Positions 7,956 through 16,537 of a stretch of DNA of 64,000 nt are shown piece by piece (position 1 is the first letter of the stretch; each line of letters begins with the position of its first letter). The stretch is from assembly GCA_002336105.1 (NCBI GenBank), contig DDEQ01000047.1, positions 1 through 64,000 on the forward strand. Reading direction: 5' to 3'. The stretch comes from Chthonomonas sp. UBA1950 (GTDB taxonomy: Bacteria; Armatimonadota; Fimbriimonadia; Fimbriimonadales; Fimbriimonadaceae). A program made the translations under genes and the position numbers. The notes below the pieces were generated by a model. The model did no database searches and was not told the DNA's origin. It saw only the letters and a program-made list of their open reading frames with translations.

Positions 7956-9199
7956 GGCTGACCTCCAGCACTCCAACGCGTGATCTCGAACTTGGAGTTG
8001 AGATAAAGAACGAGCTTTTCAACGTTCGCCATTGCTTGGTATGCGCTATTGGTTCCTTTCATTTGCACGTGACCGGTTAGGGTAACGGTCGAATTCTCGC
8101 CAGTCTTGACGATCACCATTCGATCACCGGTGGCCGTGACTTTACCGCCCTTTTGCTTCGGATTAGGCAGGACTTTCAGATCAATCTGGACGGAACCGGC
8201 GAGCGCCGCTGTTTTTAAGCCCTGTTTTTCTGGTCCGAAGACTGCATTTCCAGACGATCCAGTTGTCTTGAGCATTTGGCCATTTGCAGCAGAACTTTCG
8301 ACTATCGTTGTTCGACTCGGCATCGAAATCAAAAGGTCGCTCTTTGGATTCGATTGTTTGAGGGTAGAACTCGCCGAGTTCAGTCTCGTCGTTCGGATGT
8401 CCCCTTTCTGTACTGACTCCAACGTCGCTTCGACCCCGCCGGAAGCTTGGCCTTGCTTGATGAAACCGTTTGAGGCGAGCAAATTGGCAGTCTGCGAATG
8501 GAGTGTGAGCCCCTGAGGTTTCGCAGTTACCAATACGTCCTTTCGCAGATCAAACGACTGATCCTGTGGATTAATCTCAGTGCGAAGAAAAGAACCAAAT
8601 TGAAGCGTCATTTTCTCATCCGCACTAGTCGCTGAGTAGCGGTTGTTGTTGAGCACAAGAACCTTTTCAAAATGGTCCTGAGTTCCAATTCGCTTAAGGT
8701 CTACAGAAGCATACAGTTTGTCGAACACCCCGGCTTTTCCGGCTTTGCCATCAACCTTAACGCCTCCAGAGGCAACGACGAGTTTCTTCCGCGCCTCGTG
8801 CGACATCTTGGTCGCAGTTAACGTAGTCGATTGGGTTCTTGAGATCAACTTGACGTGATTGGAGAGCTCCAGTAATTGTCTGGATTGATCGGCGGTGCCT
8901 TCGTCGCCACTGAAATCGGTGGTTGGCTTTCCCTCCTGGTATAGAGAGCCGGTCACAACATGCATTTTTCCCGAACTGGTGTTATCCGACGTGACATTCA
9001 TGTCGAGCGACTCCCAATTCGTCATCCAAAGCAAAGACTTGCCATCAGCTGAGTACTGCTCGGCAGATGCCTTCGACATTTGAATATCCATTGGGGGCTT
9101 CTTGTCGGCCTTATCCTCTTCTTTGGTCGTCGGTTTGTCCGATGGTTTTGAACCGCAGCCCAAGAGAAGAACAGCTAACGCAAGAAGCCCAGATCTCAT
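7952..9199 (-). CDS. LptC/LptA-like lipoprotein
   Basis: 415 residues from the ATG at 9199, which overlaps the rlmN stop by 4 bases. The N terminus MRSGLLALAVLLLGCGSK has a lipobox (LLLGC), so it is lipid-anchored. The mature protein has repeated OstA-type strands: DGKSLLWMT near 55, LYQEGKPTTDFSGDEGTAD near 90, LTATKMSHEARKKLVVASGGVKV near 130, and a final TVTLTGHVQMKG unit near 375. This matches the LptC beta-jellyroll, but it is about twice the length of LptC, so it may combine LptC- and LptA-like segments. Operon context with lptB supports LPS transport. Confidence 0.7.
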   Translation of the reverse strand: MRSGLLALAVLLLGCGSKPSDKPTTKEEDKADKKPPMDIQMSKASAEQYSADGKSLLWMTNWESLDMNVTSDNTSSGKMHVVTGSLYQEGKPTTDFSGDEGTADQSRQLLELSNHVKLISRTQSTTLTATKMSHEARKKLVVASGGVKVDGKAGKAGVFDKLYASVDLKRIGTQDHFEKVLVLNNNRYSATSADEKMTLQFGSFLRTEINPQDQSFDLRKDVLVTAKPQGLTLHSQTANLLASNGFIKQGQASGGVEATLESVQKGDIRTTRLNSASSTLKQSNPKSDLLISMPSRTTIVESSAANGQMLKTTGSSGNAVFGPEKQGLKTAALAGSVQIDLKVLPNPKQKGGKVTATGDRMVIVKTGENSTVTLTGHVQMKGTNSAYQAMANVEKLVLYLNSKFEITRWSAGGQP

Positions 9200-10266
9200 G
9201 AAACCACCGGAAGTGGTTTTGTTTTCTTCGCGAAACGGCCCATGTGCTGGCCAGCGAGTTGTCCGCAAGCGGCTGCGATTTCGTGTCCTCGTTCGATGCG
9301 TTGGGTCACGTTGGCACCGTGTTTTTCAAGAACCCGGCGAAATGCTCGAATACGTTCTTTCTCGGGTCGAGCAAATCCTTGTTCGGTATCGACCCAATTG
9401 AACGGGATTAGGTTGATGACGTTTGGAATTCCTTTCACCGCACGAGCGAGTGCCTCAGCCTGTTCAGGAGTGTCCGTCAGTTCCTTGATCAAAAGATATT
9501 CCAAAGTGATCTTGCGGCCGGTGCTACGCTGATACTTCTTCATTGCTTGCATCACGTCGGCAACGGGCCATTTGTGGTTCACAGGCATTAGCCTGTCACG
9601 TACTTCATCGACGGCAGAGTGAAGCGACAATGCGAGGTGAATCGGCAAGCCTATCTCCCCCAGAGCGTTGATCTGAGGGACGATGCCAACGGTTGAAACA
9701 GTAATGTGCCGATACGAAAGCCCGACCTCTTCGTGGAGGAGTTTCATCGCCTTTACAACGTTATCAAGGTTGAGGAGCGGTTCCCCCATGCCCATAAAGA
9801 CGACGTGGGAGACACGGCGTTCCGATAATCTTTGGAGCATCAGATATTGGCCGACGATTTCTCCCGCAGATAAGTTACGGTCGAATCCGCCTAAACCGGT
9901 CGCACAGAACTTACAACCCATCGGGCAGCCGACCTGACTCGAAATGCAACACGAGACTCGGTCGTGATAGGGAAGAAGCACGCACTCAAAAACTTGACTG
10001 TCTCCGTTATGAACGAGGAGCTTGTCCACTTCGTCAACGGACATTTTGTGATCCGCCACGCTCAGAGGTTGAACCACAAATTTCTCCGCGAGCTCTTCGC
10101 GAAGAGCCTTGGGTAAGTCGTTCATCAAATCGAATGAATCGACAGCCCGTGCGTAAAGATGATGCGCAATCTGCTTTGCGCGCCAGCGGGCGTCTGGCCG
10201 ATCCTGCAGAACCTCCTGAATCTCTTCACGAGTCATGCCAACAAGGCTTGGTTTCGTCGGCTCCAC
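9196..10266 (-). CDS. rlmN: dual-specificity 23S rRNA/tRNA adenine-C2 methyltransferase RlmN
   Basis: 356 residues, radical-SAM enzyme methylating A2503 of 23S rRNA (and A37 of some tRNAs). The cluster motif CPMGCKFC is at about 114-121, and a conserved Cys lies in the C-terminal RGHEIAAACGQL segment, matching the methyl-carrying catalytic Cys. GMGEPLLN near 170 is the SAM-binding GGEP-like motif. It is the first gene of the operon with the lpt genes. Cys count and motif order are complete, so it should be active. Confidence 0.96.
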   Translation of the reverse strand: MEPTKPSLVGMTREEIQEVLQDRPDARWRAKQIAHHLYARAVDSFDLMNDLPKALREELAEKFVVQPLSVADHKMSVDEVDKLLVHNGDSQVFECVLLPYHDRVSCCISSQVGCPMGCKFCATGLGGFDRNLSAGEIVGQYLMLQRLSERRVSHVVFMGMGEPLLNLDNVVKAMKLLHEEVGLSYRHITVSTVGIVPQINALGEIGLPIHLALSLHSAVDEVRDRLMPVNHKWPVADVMQAMKKYQRSTGRKITLEYLLIKELTDTPEQAEALARAVKGIPNVINLIPFNWVDTEQGFARPEKERIRAFRRVLEKHGANVTQRIERGHEIAAACGQLAGQHMGRFAKKTKPLPVVS

Positions 10267-10307
10267 CTCCCAAGTTTACCGTTTATAGGTGGAGCGACTT
10301 CGATGGC

Positions 10308-12527
10308 TCACTGAAGCACAACGTACATTGCCGTTTTGGGGAAATCGAACTGCACGGACTTGCTGGTCTTCGTGACCGGAATCGTACTAATCTGCATTCC
10401 ATTCATATCGAGAACTCGGGCCGTTTTCAGGTTCGGGTTCTGAATAACAACGGTAAGATCAGCCTTTTGCACCTGCCAAGGCTTCTTGCCAATACTGACA
10501 ATGGTTGAGCCTTTGACTGTTGCTCCACCATCCAGTTTGATATCGGTGGGTTGGTCGACCCAACCCGTTGGACGGCTACGCGTTGCGAACTGAACCAGCA
10601 CCTTTGACGATGAGTCGAGCGGTTTTCCATCCATCGAGACGACCAGCGCGGCTCCATATTCGTTTCCGCTTCGAAGCGTGACTGACGAGAGTTTGTAGGT
10701 GGGTTTCTGGGCAAAGAAAGCAGTGACGCCTTGAGCGCAGGGCGTATCTAAAGTGCAGAACTCTTTGCTCGAATCAAGAGCAATCTGGTTCGTATTACTT
10801 TGAACGGTAGTGCCCTGGATGAATGACGATAGCGGTTGCGCTCTCGTTTTCTCAGGGGCATCATCAAAGGCGACAGTGACCGGCCCCACAAGGAACGCTT
10901 TAGGATTGATAAATGTCTTGACCGAGGATTTTGATACGATGTCTCCCGTATCTCGGTTGGGATCAAACCCGGACTCTTCGGCAATGATAGGAAGCTTGCG
11001 CTGCCAAATGTCGGAGAGTGAGCGATGCTCCTCAACGGCGTTTTTGCCCTTTTCTATGTAGCCCATTCGATACATCATTGCCGCTCCAGGGAAGCTACCA
11101 AGTATTTCAGGATTGCCAAACACCCACATGCCTAGGCTATCGAGATAACCGTTGCCTGACTGAGGCGGAATCCAACCTTCATCACCTGTTGCAAACCAGT
11201 AGTAGCCCGCAATACCAGTAAGGCTTTGGTAGGCGGAAACCAAGAAGGGTGCCTCTGCCGTGTAAGCCATGGGCGACACCCAGGTCGATTCCGTTATGAG
11301 CATCGGACGGTTGAACGTCTGCTTGATGGTGAGGGGGAAAGCAGAGGGATCTCTAAGAACAGATGGACTCGTGAATCTGTCTCCATTGACGATGGCCCAT
11401 CCTGTATTTGGCCCTTTATGTATTCCGCTGAAATATCGGTTGACTGCGTCAACTTCGGTGGGTGTGTAGCTGTATCTCTCCGCATCGAACAACCGCAAGG
11501 AATCAGCGGTACGCCAGTTGCCTGCGTTAATCAGTTGTTTGCCCCCGAGATCTTCTCGAAGATATTTCACGATGTCCGAGTTGAACCGATACATCGTCTC
11601 GGTCCAGAACTCAAGTTGATCAGCGATTCTTTGCTGCATGCCGCCTTGACGGGCTTGTGTGAACTCCCAAATCCCGACCAACTCGGGCAACCCTGCTGCG
11701 AGGTTGTCCCCTTTTTGCGAGACGTTTTGCCATCTCTGTTGAACGGCAGCCATCGAACCATACTTCGATTTGAGCCAGGTTCCGAACTGCCTCTTCATCA
11801 GTTCGCGAGCATCGCCCTGAAGTCCAGAGATCGTCCAGAAGAGCAGGCTGTCTTCGTTCTGAATTTGGATTATCCCAACGCCAGCATCTTGAGCGAGACT
11901 CAACCCGGTGTAAGGATTCTTGGGCGAAAACAGTTGCTTAAGCCAGCCTTTGTAAGCCGCCTGTAGCTTTGGCTCGAAGAATAGCAGAGCTGCAGCGTTT
12001 GGGAGTCCACTGGCGGCGATGCCCCAATCCTTTCCAATCTTTGCTTCGATCGCCCAATACGGTGAGATCGTTGTGTAAATCCCTTCCTTCTTCATGGCGG
12101 CGACGGTTCGCCATATCCAGTCGCGTTCCGATTCACGAATCGAATTCAACGGCATGTCGGCAGAAGGGTTCAGGTGCGCATGCAGTCGCACCATGTTGAC
12201 ACCACGTTTTGCCATGAATCGAGCATGGGCAGCAAGACTAGGCTCCTTTTGACTCCACATCGGTCGAGCAGTCCAAGGTTTTTCACGCCCTACAGTGGTA
12301 TTGATGCACCAAAAGCGGACTGGCTTGCTGTTTCCGAGTTGGAACCCACCTTCTCCATCGACCTTAACGAAACCAGATTCTCCGGCAATCTTCTCGTTCA
12401 GACTTCTCAAATCAAGGAGGGCGGTACTACTAAATTGATCTTCTTCAGGAGTGAAAGCCCATGTGTCTGGAGGGGTCCAAGATTGGGTTGTCAGGACCGA
12501 TGCGAGAAGGGAGACGATCAAACTCAT
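10308..12527 (-). CDS. secreted clan GH-A glycoside hydrolase-like protein
   Basis: 739 residues with a signal peptide (MSLIVSLLASVLTT). The N-terminal part has RFWCINTT and GVNMVRLHAHLN, the beginning of a (beta/alpha)8 barrel as in GH5-like enzymes. IIQIQNEDSLLFWT near residue 215 provides an Asn-Glu acid/base pair, and LITESTWVSP near 415 provides a candidate nucleophile Glu. The C-terminal 200 residues look like beta-sandwich domains. The exact family and substrate cannot be given; a polysaccharide is likely. It lies 41 bases before rlmN on the same strand, but is probably an independent unit. Confidence 0.75.
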   Translation of the reverse strand: MSLIVSLLASVLTTQSWTPPDTWAFTPEEDQFSSTALLDLRSLNEKIAGESGFVKVDGEGGFQLGNSKPVRFWCINTTVGREKPWTARPMWSQKEPSLAAHARFMAKRGVNMVRLHAHLNPSADMPLNSIRESERDWIWRTVAAMKKEGIYTTISPYWAIEAKIGKDWGIAASGLPNAAALLFFEPKLQAAYKGWLKQLFSPKNPYTGLSLAQDAGVGIIQIQNEDSLLFWTISGLQGDARELMKRQFGTWLKSKYGSMAAVQQRWQNVSQKGDNLAAGLPELVGIWEFTQARQGGMQQRIADQLEFWTETMYRFNSDIVKYLREDLGGKQLINAGNWRTADSLRLFDAERYSYTPTEVDAVNRYFSGIHKGPNTGWAIVNGDRFTSPSVLRDPSAFPLTIKQTFNRPMLITESTWVSPMAYTAEAPFLVSAYQSLTGIAGYYWFATGDEGWIPPQSGNGYLDSLGMWVFGNPEILGSFPGAAMMYRMGYIEKGKNAVEEHRSLSDIWQRKLPIIAEESGFDPNRDTGDIVSKSSVKTFINPKAFLVGPVTVAFDDAPEKTRAQPLSSFIQGTTVQSNTNQIALDSSKEFCTLDTPCAQGVTAFFAQKPTYKLSSVTLRSGNEYGAALVVSMDGKPLDSSSKVLVQFATRSRPTGWVDQPTDIKLDGGATVKGSTIVSIGKKPWQVQKADLTVVIQNPNLKTARVLDMNGMQISTIPVTKTSKSVQFDFPKTAMYVVLQ

Positions 12528-12598
12528 GCTGTGAACCTTTTCACAATCATAAACTTGAGTTGCTCTCTTGACTAGATGGAATCAACTAAACACGAAGG

Positions 12599-13207
12599 TT
12601 AACGATCAGGAATGCTCTGTTCGATGCGTGCGATTGCGTTAATGGGCACAACTTCAACTTTGGATGTGTCGGTTCGAAGCAAGAATACAAACTGGCTGGT
12701 TGTACCAATCAGCACAGACTCCCCTAGAATTGTTTTCTCGTCAGGATCGTTGGTTAGGTGCACCAAAACATGCCGGGCGTGACCCTTCGCAACTTGGTTA
12801 GCCGAGTAGCTAGCATAAGCCCAAGCAAACACGACGAAGTAGAGCAAAGCCAAGGTGACGAAGACGACGGATCGTGAGTACCACCTTTTTGCTTCGAGTA
12901 GATCAGATGACTTGGCGTATCGTGCCGATTTTGACCGTACATAGACGTCCAACCGGTAAATGAGACTCAAAATCAGAATGGACAGAAGAGTCAGCAAAAA
13001 CAGGATTGGCTCACGAAAACCTGCGAGGAGATAATCGACCGGTTGTCCGTAATCAAGGATGGCGATTCCGAATGAGCGGAAGAACCAAAACTCGTAGATA
13101 ACCCCGATTCCCGTGACGCCTAAATAGGTGAGGGTTGAAAGCCACCCAAAGTGGTCCCTCAGAAAGTCGAAAGAACCTGGCGGCAGTTTGGCGACAGGCT
13201 CTTTCAT
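12599..13207 (-). CDS. hypothetical membrane protein
   Basis: 202 residues, not recognised. Three hydrophobic segments are visible, near residues 18-36, 48-66 and 94-114, with a basic cytoplasmic-type loop between the second and third (RLDVYVRSKSARY). The last about 70 residues form a soluble domain ending KVEVVPINAIARIEQS, a short beta-rich segment. It begins 21 bases after aspS on the same strand and is probably co-transcribed with it, which says nothing specific about its role. Confidence 0.65.
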   Translation of the reverse strand: MKEPVAKLPPGSFDFLRDHFGWLSTLTYLGVTGIGVIYEFWFFRSFGIAILDYGQPVDYLLAGFREPILFLLTLLSILILSLIYRLDVYVRSKSARYAKSSDLLEAKRWYSRSVVFVTLALLYFVVFAWAYASYSANQVAKGHARHVLVHLTNDPDEKTILGESVLIGTTSQFVFLLRTDTSKVEVVPINAIARIEQSIPDR

Positions 13208-13228
13208 AGATCCACTTGTTGGGGCGTC

Positions 13229-15004
13229 TTATTTGCTGAGTCGAAGTCCTAACTCGGCCCACTGTTGAGGGTCGATCGTGCTCGGCGCGTCCATCAGAGG
13301 ATCGTAACCGTTGCCGACCTTCGGAAATGCCATGACCTCGCGGATGTTGTCGGTATCGGTCAAAAGCATGATCAACCGGTCATATCCCCAAGCGATACCG
13401 CCATGAGGTGGTGAGCCGTAGCTGAACGCTTCGAGCAAGTGACCAAATCGCTCCTGCTGAGTCTCGTCGTCGATCCCGAGCAATGCGAACATTCTCTGCT
13501 GAACGTCGGGGCGGTTGATACGAATGGAGCCTCCACCGCATTCATAACCATTGCAAACCATGTCGTAAGCGTCTGCGCGGATGCGACCGGGATCCGTTTC
13601 GAGATAGACCAAGTCCTCTTCTTTTGGCGATGTGAACGGATGGTGCATCGCGCTCCAGTGGCCGTCTTGAGCATCCCATTCGACGAGCGGAAAGTCGAGA
13701 ACCCAACAGAATTTCAGGATGCGTGGGTCCCGCAACTTGAGACGGTCGCCGATCTCGAGGCGGAGGCGATAAAGAACGTTGTTCGTTTGTGTGTAATCGC
13801 CTGCAATGAAGCAAAGGAGGTCGCCCTGCTCGGCACCTGACCGCGCTTTGATCGCCTCGATCTCTTCAGGTTTCAGGAACTTTGCAACTGAGCCTTTCAC
13901 TTCGTCACCGAAGATGAGCGTCGCCATTCCCTTTGCGCCGAGATCCTTACAGAAATCTTCAAGGATGCCGATTTCTTTACGTGAAAGGTTTGCGCCTCCC
14001 GGATAGCGGGCACCACGGATGAAACCACCGCTCTCGATGGTCGCCTTAAAGATGCTGAATTCAGTTTCGGCGAGGTCAGCAGTCACATCGAACAACGGCA
14101 AGGCAAAGCGAATGTCTGGTTTATCGCAACCGTAGAGGTGCATCGCCTCGTCGTAGGTGAGCCGCTCAAACGTCCCGACTTTCTCCTTGTCCAGCCCATA
14201 CTCGTCGATCATCTGATTGACAACGGTTCGCGTACATCCTTCGGCGACGCCCAGAATGTCCTCTTGAGTGATAAAGGACATCTCAAGGTCGACTTGGGTG
14301 AATTCTGGTTGGCGGTCTGCTCGGCTTGCTTCGTCTCGGAAGCACTTGGCGAACTGGTAATAGCGCTCAACGCCTGCGACCATGAGCATCTGCTTGTATT
14401 GCTGAGGGCTTTGCGGAAGTGCGTACCAGTGGCCCGGATCGAGTCGATATGCGACTAGGTAGTCGCGAGCGCCTTCGGGAGTCGATTTCGTAATGATTGG
14501 TGTTTCGACCTCTAGGAACCCAATGTCGTCGAAGTATCGACGCATGTTTCGGATGACCGCGGCGCGAATCGAAAGACGGCGGAACATCGAAGGTCGTCGA
14601 AGGTCCAGATAACGGTGCTTGACGCGCAACTCTTCGTTGACCGTCGCCATCTGATCTTCGTCGCTAAGCGGGAAAGGCAGTGGTTTGGCAGGGCCAAGTA
14701 CGGTGTAGCCGGTCACGATGATTTCGATGTCTCCAGTCGGCATCTTCGGGTTCTTCGTACTCTCGGCGCGCTCGCGAACCTCGCCGGTAACGGCAAGGCA
14801 GGTTTCACTTCGGATTTCGTTGCGATTTGGGAATCGATTAGGATCAAGAACGAGTTGAACAAATCCAGTGCGGTCACGAAGATCGACGAAGAGAACTCCA
14901 CCAAGGTCGCGAACGCGATGCGCCCAACCGTTGAGACTAACTTCTTGACCAGCGTGTTCGAGGCGGATTTCGCCACTTGTTTTCGTTCTTTGTACGAATC
15001 CCAT
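13229..15004 (-). CDS. aspS: aspartate--tRNA ligase
   Basis: 591 residues from the ATG at 15004; the frame extends to 15106, but the bacterial AspRS N terminus (QRTKTSGEIRLEHAGQEVSLNGWAHRVRDLGG) begins here. The order is anticodon-binding OB fold, class II motif 2 (FRDEASRADRQPEFTQVDLEMSF, near 215), bacterial insertion domain, and motif 3 (GGIAWGYDRLIMLL, near 525). Length is normal for the bacterial type. Whether it also charges tRNA-Asn (non-discriminating) cannot be decided from this window. Confidence 0.96.
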   Translation of the reverse strand: MGFVQRTKTSGEIRLEHAGQEVSLNGWAHRVRDLGGVLFVDLRDRTGFVQLVLDPNRFPNRNEIRSETCLAVTGEVRERAESTKNPKMPTGDIEIIVTGYTVLGPAKPLPFPLSDEDQMATVNEELRVKHRYLDLRRPSMFRRLSIRAAVIRNMRRYFDDIGFLEVETPIITKSTPEGARDYLVAYRLDPGHWYALPQSPQQYKQMLMVAGVERYYQFAKCFRDEASRADRQPEFTQVDLEMSFITQEDILGVAEGCTRTVVNQMIDEYGLDKEKVGTFERLTYDEAMHLYGCDKPDIRFALPLFDVTADLAETEFSIFKATIESGGFIRGARYPGGANLSRKEIGILEDFCKDLGAKGMATLIFGDEVKGSVAKFLKPEEIEAIKARSGAEQGDLLCFIAGDYTQTNNVLYRLRLEIGDRLKLRDPRILKFCWVLDFPLVEWDAQDGHWSAMHHPFTSPKEEDLVYLETDPGRIRADAYDMVCNGYECGGGSIRINRPDVQQRMFALLGIDDETQQERFGHLLEAFSYGSPPHGGIAWGYDRLIMLLTDTDNIREVMAFPKVGNGYDPLMDAPSTIDPQQWAELGLRLSK

Positions 15005-15065
15005 AAGATATAGAGGATACCCGTGGGGTGCTCTACAGACTCGAAAAAGTGGTTCGTTGGTGCCC

Positions 15066-15080
15066 AACCGATAATCGGTT
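15066..15080. promoter_or_regulatory. 15-bp perfect palindrome upstream of aspS
   Basis: AACCGATAATCGGTT has 7-base arms around a single A. It lies 62 bases before the aspS start and beyond the stop of the cytochrome gene. It could be an operator or part of a leader. Seen directly; function unknown. Confidence 0.4.
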
Positions 15081-15109
15081 AGCACTGCTTGCGAGAGGAA
15101 GTGCAAATC

Positions 15110-15131
15110 GCCCTGGCAACTTTGACAGGGC
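15110..15131 (-). terminator. weak hairpin after respiratory operon
   Basis: GCCCTG (15110-15115) pairs with CAGGGC (15126-15131). It is positioned just after the stop of the last respiratory gene on the minus strand. The T-run is poor, so this is only a possible terminator. Confidence 0.35.
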
Positions 15132-15143
15132 TTGCGTGCTCAA

Positions 15144-16517
15144 TTACTTACGCGCAACCTTCGTTGGTGCTGCTGCATCCTTCAGCGTTAGCAGATAGGA
15201 TTGCAAAGCTTCGATTTCTTGCTGAGTACCGACCAGTGGTGGCATGTAGTATCGGTACGGCGAATCTAGCTTATGATCATGAAGCACCTTCAGGATATTT
15301 CCGATAGCCTTTGCGTCACGATCCGCAAGAAATGCCCTCATGGATCTGTATCCGCCGGCAGTGTGGCAGGACAAACACTGTCCCCGGAACATCGCTTTGC
15401 CAACTTCAACTTGCGAAGCGTCTTTTCCGGGCGACCACATCGACTTGGTGAGATAACCGTCTCGGTTAAAAGTATCGACTTCACTAATGCGAACACCGTT
15501 TGAATACATATGAGAACCGATCACATATGGTTTTCGAACGGCTTCTCGTGCGTATTCCGTGGAACCTGTAGCGGCAAGAGCGATGAACAATACCGACAAC
15601 GCATGGCCGTAGGTCAGGTCTTTCGGGAACTTGTAGGCAAAGAAGTAAACGATGCCGACGATGGTTGCAGTGGAGATCACCGAGATAAGGGCAATGCGAG
15701 TGATTTGGGTGAATGCCCCAGATCCGATGGTGGTCATGCCTAGCTCGAGCAGATGCTGATTCTCTCGGGGAACCATATACAGGTACCAACCGAGCATGAA
15801 TGGCATCAACACAAAAGCCGGAAGGAGCCAGCCTGCGCTCCACCGAATCATGGAAACTTTTGCCTTGCCAAAGGTGTCATCGTCGAGACGCGAGAAAGAA
15901 ACAAGAGCCCAAACACCGGCTAGCGAAAGGCAGACCAACGTTCGCAAGATCAGGCTTGGCCAGTAGGTTGGGTTAAAGAAAGCGTTCCAGAAGTAAGCCG
16001 ATTCGTGTCCGGTCCCGGCAGCCTTGAGCCATGTTGTGCCCGGCGTCAGCATGAACGTCAGAATGCCGTTGATGATGACCAGAGTGCATACAGAAGCGAC
16101 CGCGTACAGATTGCCGACCTTCATATGCAGTTTGTCTGGAATGCGTCGCCAGGTGTAGTAATAAACCGCAGCGGCTGAAAGCTCGACGATGAAGAACACC
16201 CACTCAATGGCCCATCCAAACACGAAGTTATGTATCAGGGTGCTCGTTGCTTCTGGTTGGATCAACCCAATGGCAAACCAGATTCCAACTCCTGATACTG
16301 CGCCGAAGACACCGGTGAGTACGAGAAAGAACTTCGAATGTCTCTCCAAAATCGGGAGCCAATCGCGGCGATTCTCGCGAATCGCCTTTGCCTCGGCAAC
16401 GGCTAAGTAGATTCCGCCGCCTACGGCAAAGTGCGAGATCATAACATGGAAGATCGCGATGATGCCGATGACCCACGGCAAACCAATTCCTGGAACTTCC
16501 CAGACTGGATAATTCAT
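15144..16517 (-). CDS. CydA-like membrane protein fused to a C-terminal cytochrome c domain
   Basis: 457 residues from the ATG at 16517, preceded by TAAGGAGG further upstream; a frame extending to 16667 overlaps the cytochrome b gene and is not used. The N-terminal region resembles cytochrome bd subunit I: HVMISHFAVGGG near residue 25 (heme-ligand-like His), a GVGIWFAIG segment, and AIEWVFFIVELSA near 110 with the two glutamates in CydA-like spacing. Eight or nine membrane helices follow. There is no long Q-loop. The C terminus has CLSCH at 381-385 and YYMPP at about 425, a class I cytochrome c. This is a CydA-like/cytochrome c fusion, last in a bc-type operon, and probably acts as an electron-transfer subunit. 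Confidence 0.8.
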   Translation of the reverse strand: MNYPVWEVPGIGLPWVIGIIAIFHVMISHFAVGGGIYLAVAEAKAIRENRRDWLPILERHSKFFLVLTGVFGAVSGVGIWFAIGLIQPEATSTLIHNFVFGWAIEWVFFIVELSAAAVYYYTWRRIPDKLHMKVGNLYAVASVCTLVIINGILTFMLTPGTTWLKAAGTGHESAYFWNAFFNPTYWPSLILRTLVCLSLAGVWALVSFSRLDDDTFGKAKVSMIRWSAGWLLPAFVLMPFMLGWYLYMVPRENQHLLELGMTTIGSGAFTQITRIALISVISTATIVGIVYFFAYKFPKDLTYGHALSVLFIALAATGSTEYAREAVRKPYVIGSHMYSNGVRISEVDTFNRDGYLTKSMWSPGKDASQVEVGKAMFRGQCLSCHTAGGYRSMRAFLADRDAKAIGNILKVLHDHKLDSPYRYYMPPLVGTQQEIEALQSYLLTLKDAAAPTKVARK

Positions 16518-16537
16518 AGTTGTGCCTCCATTCCTCC

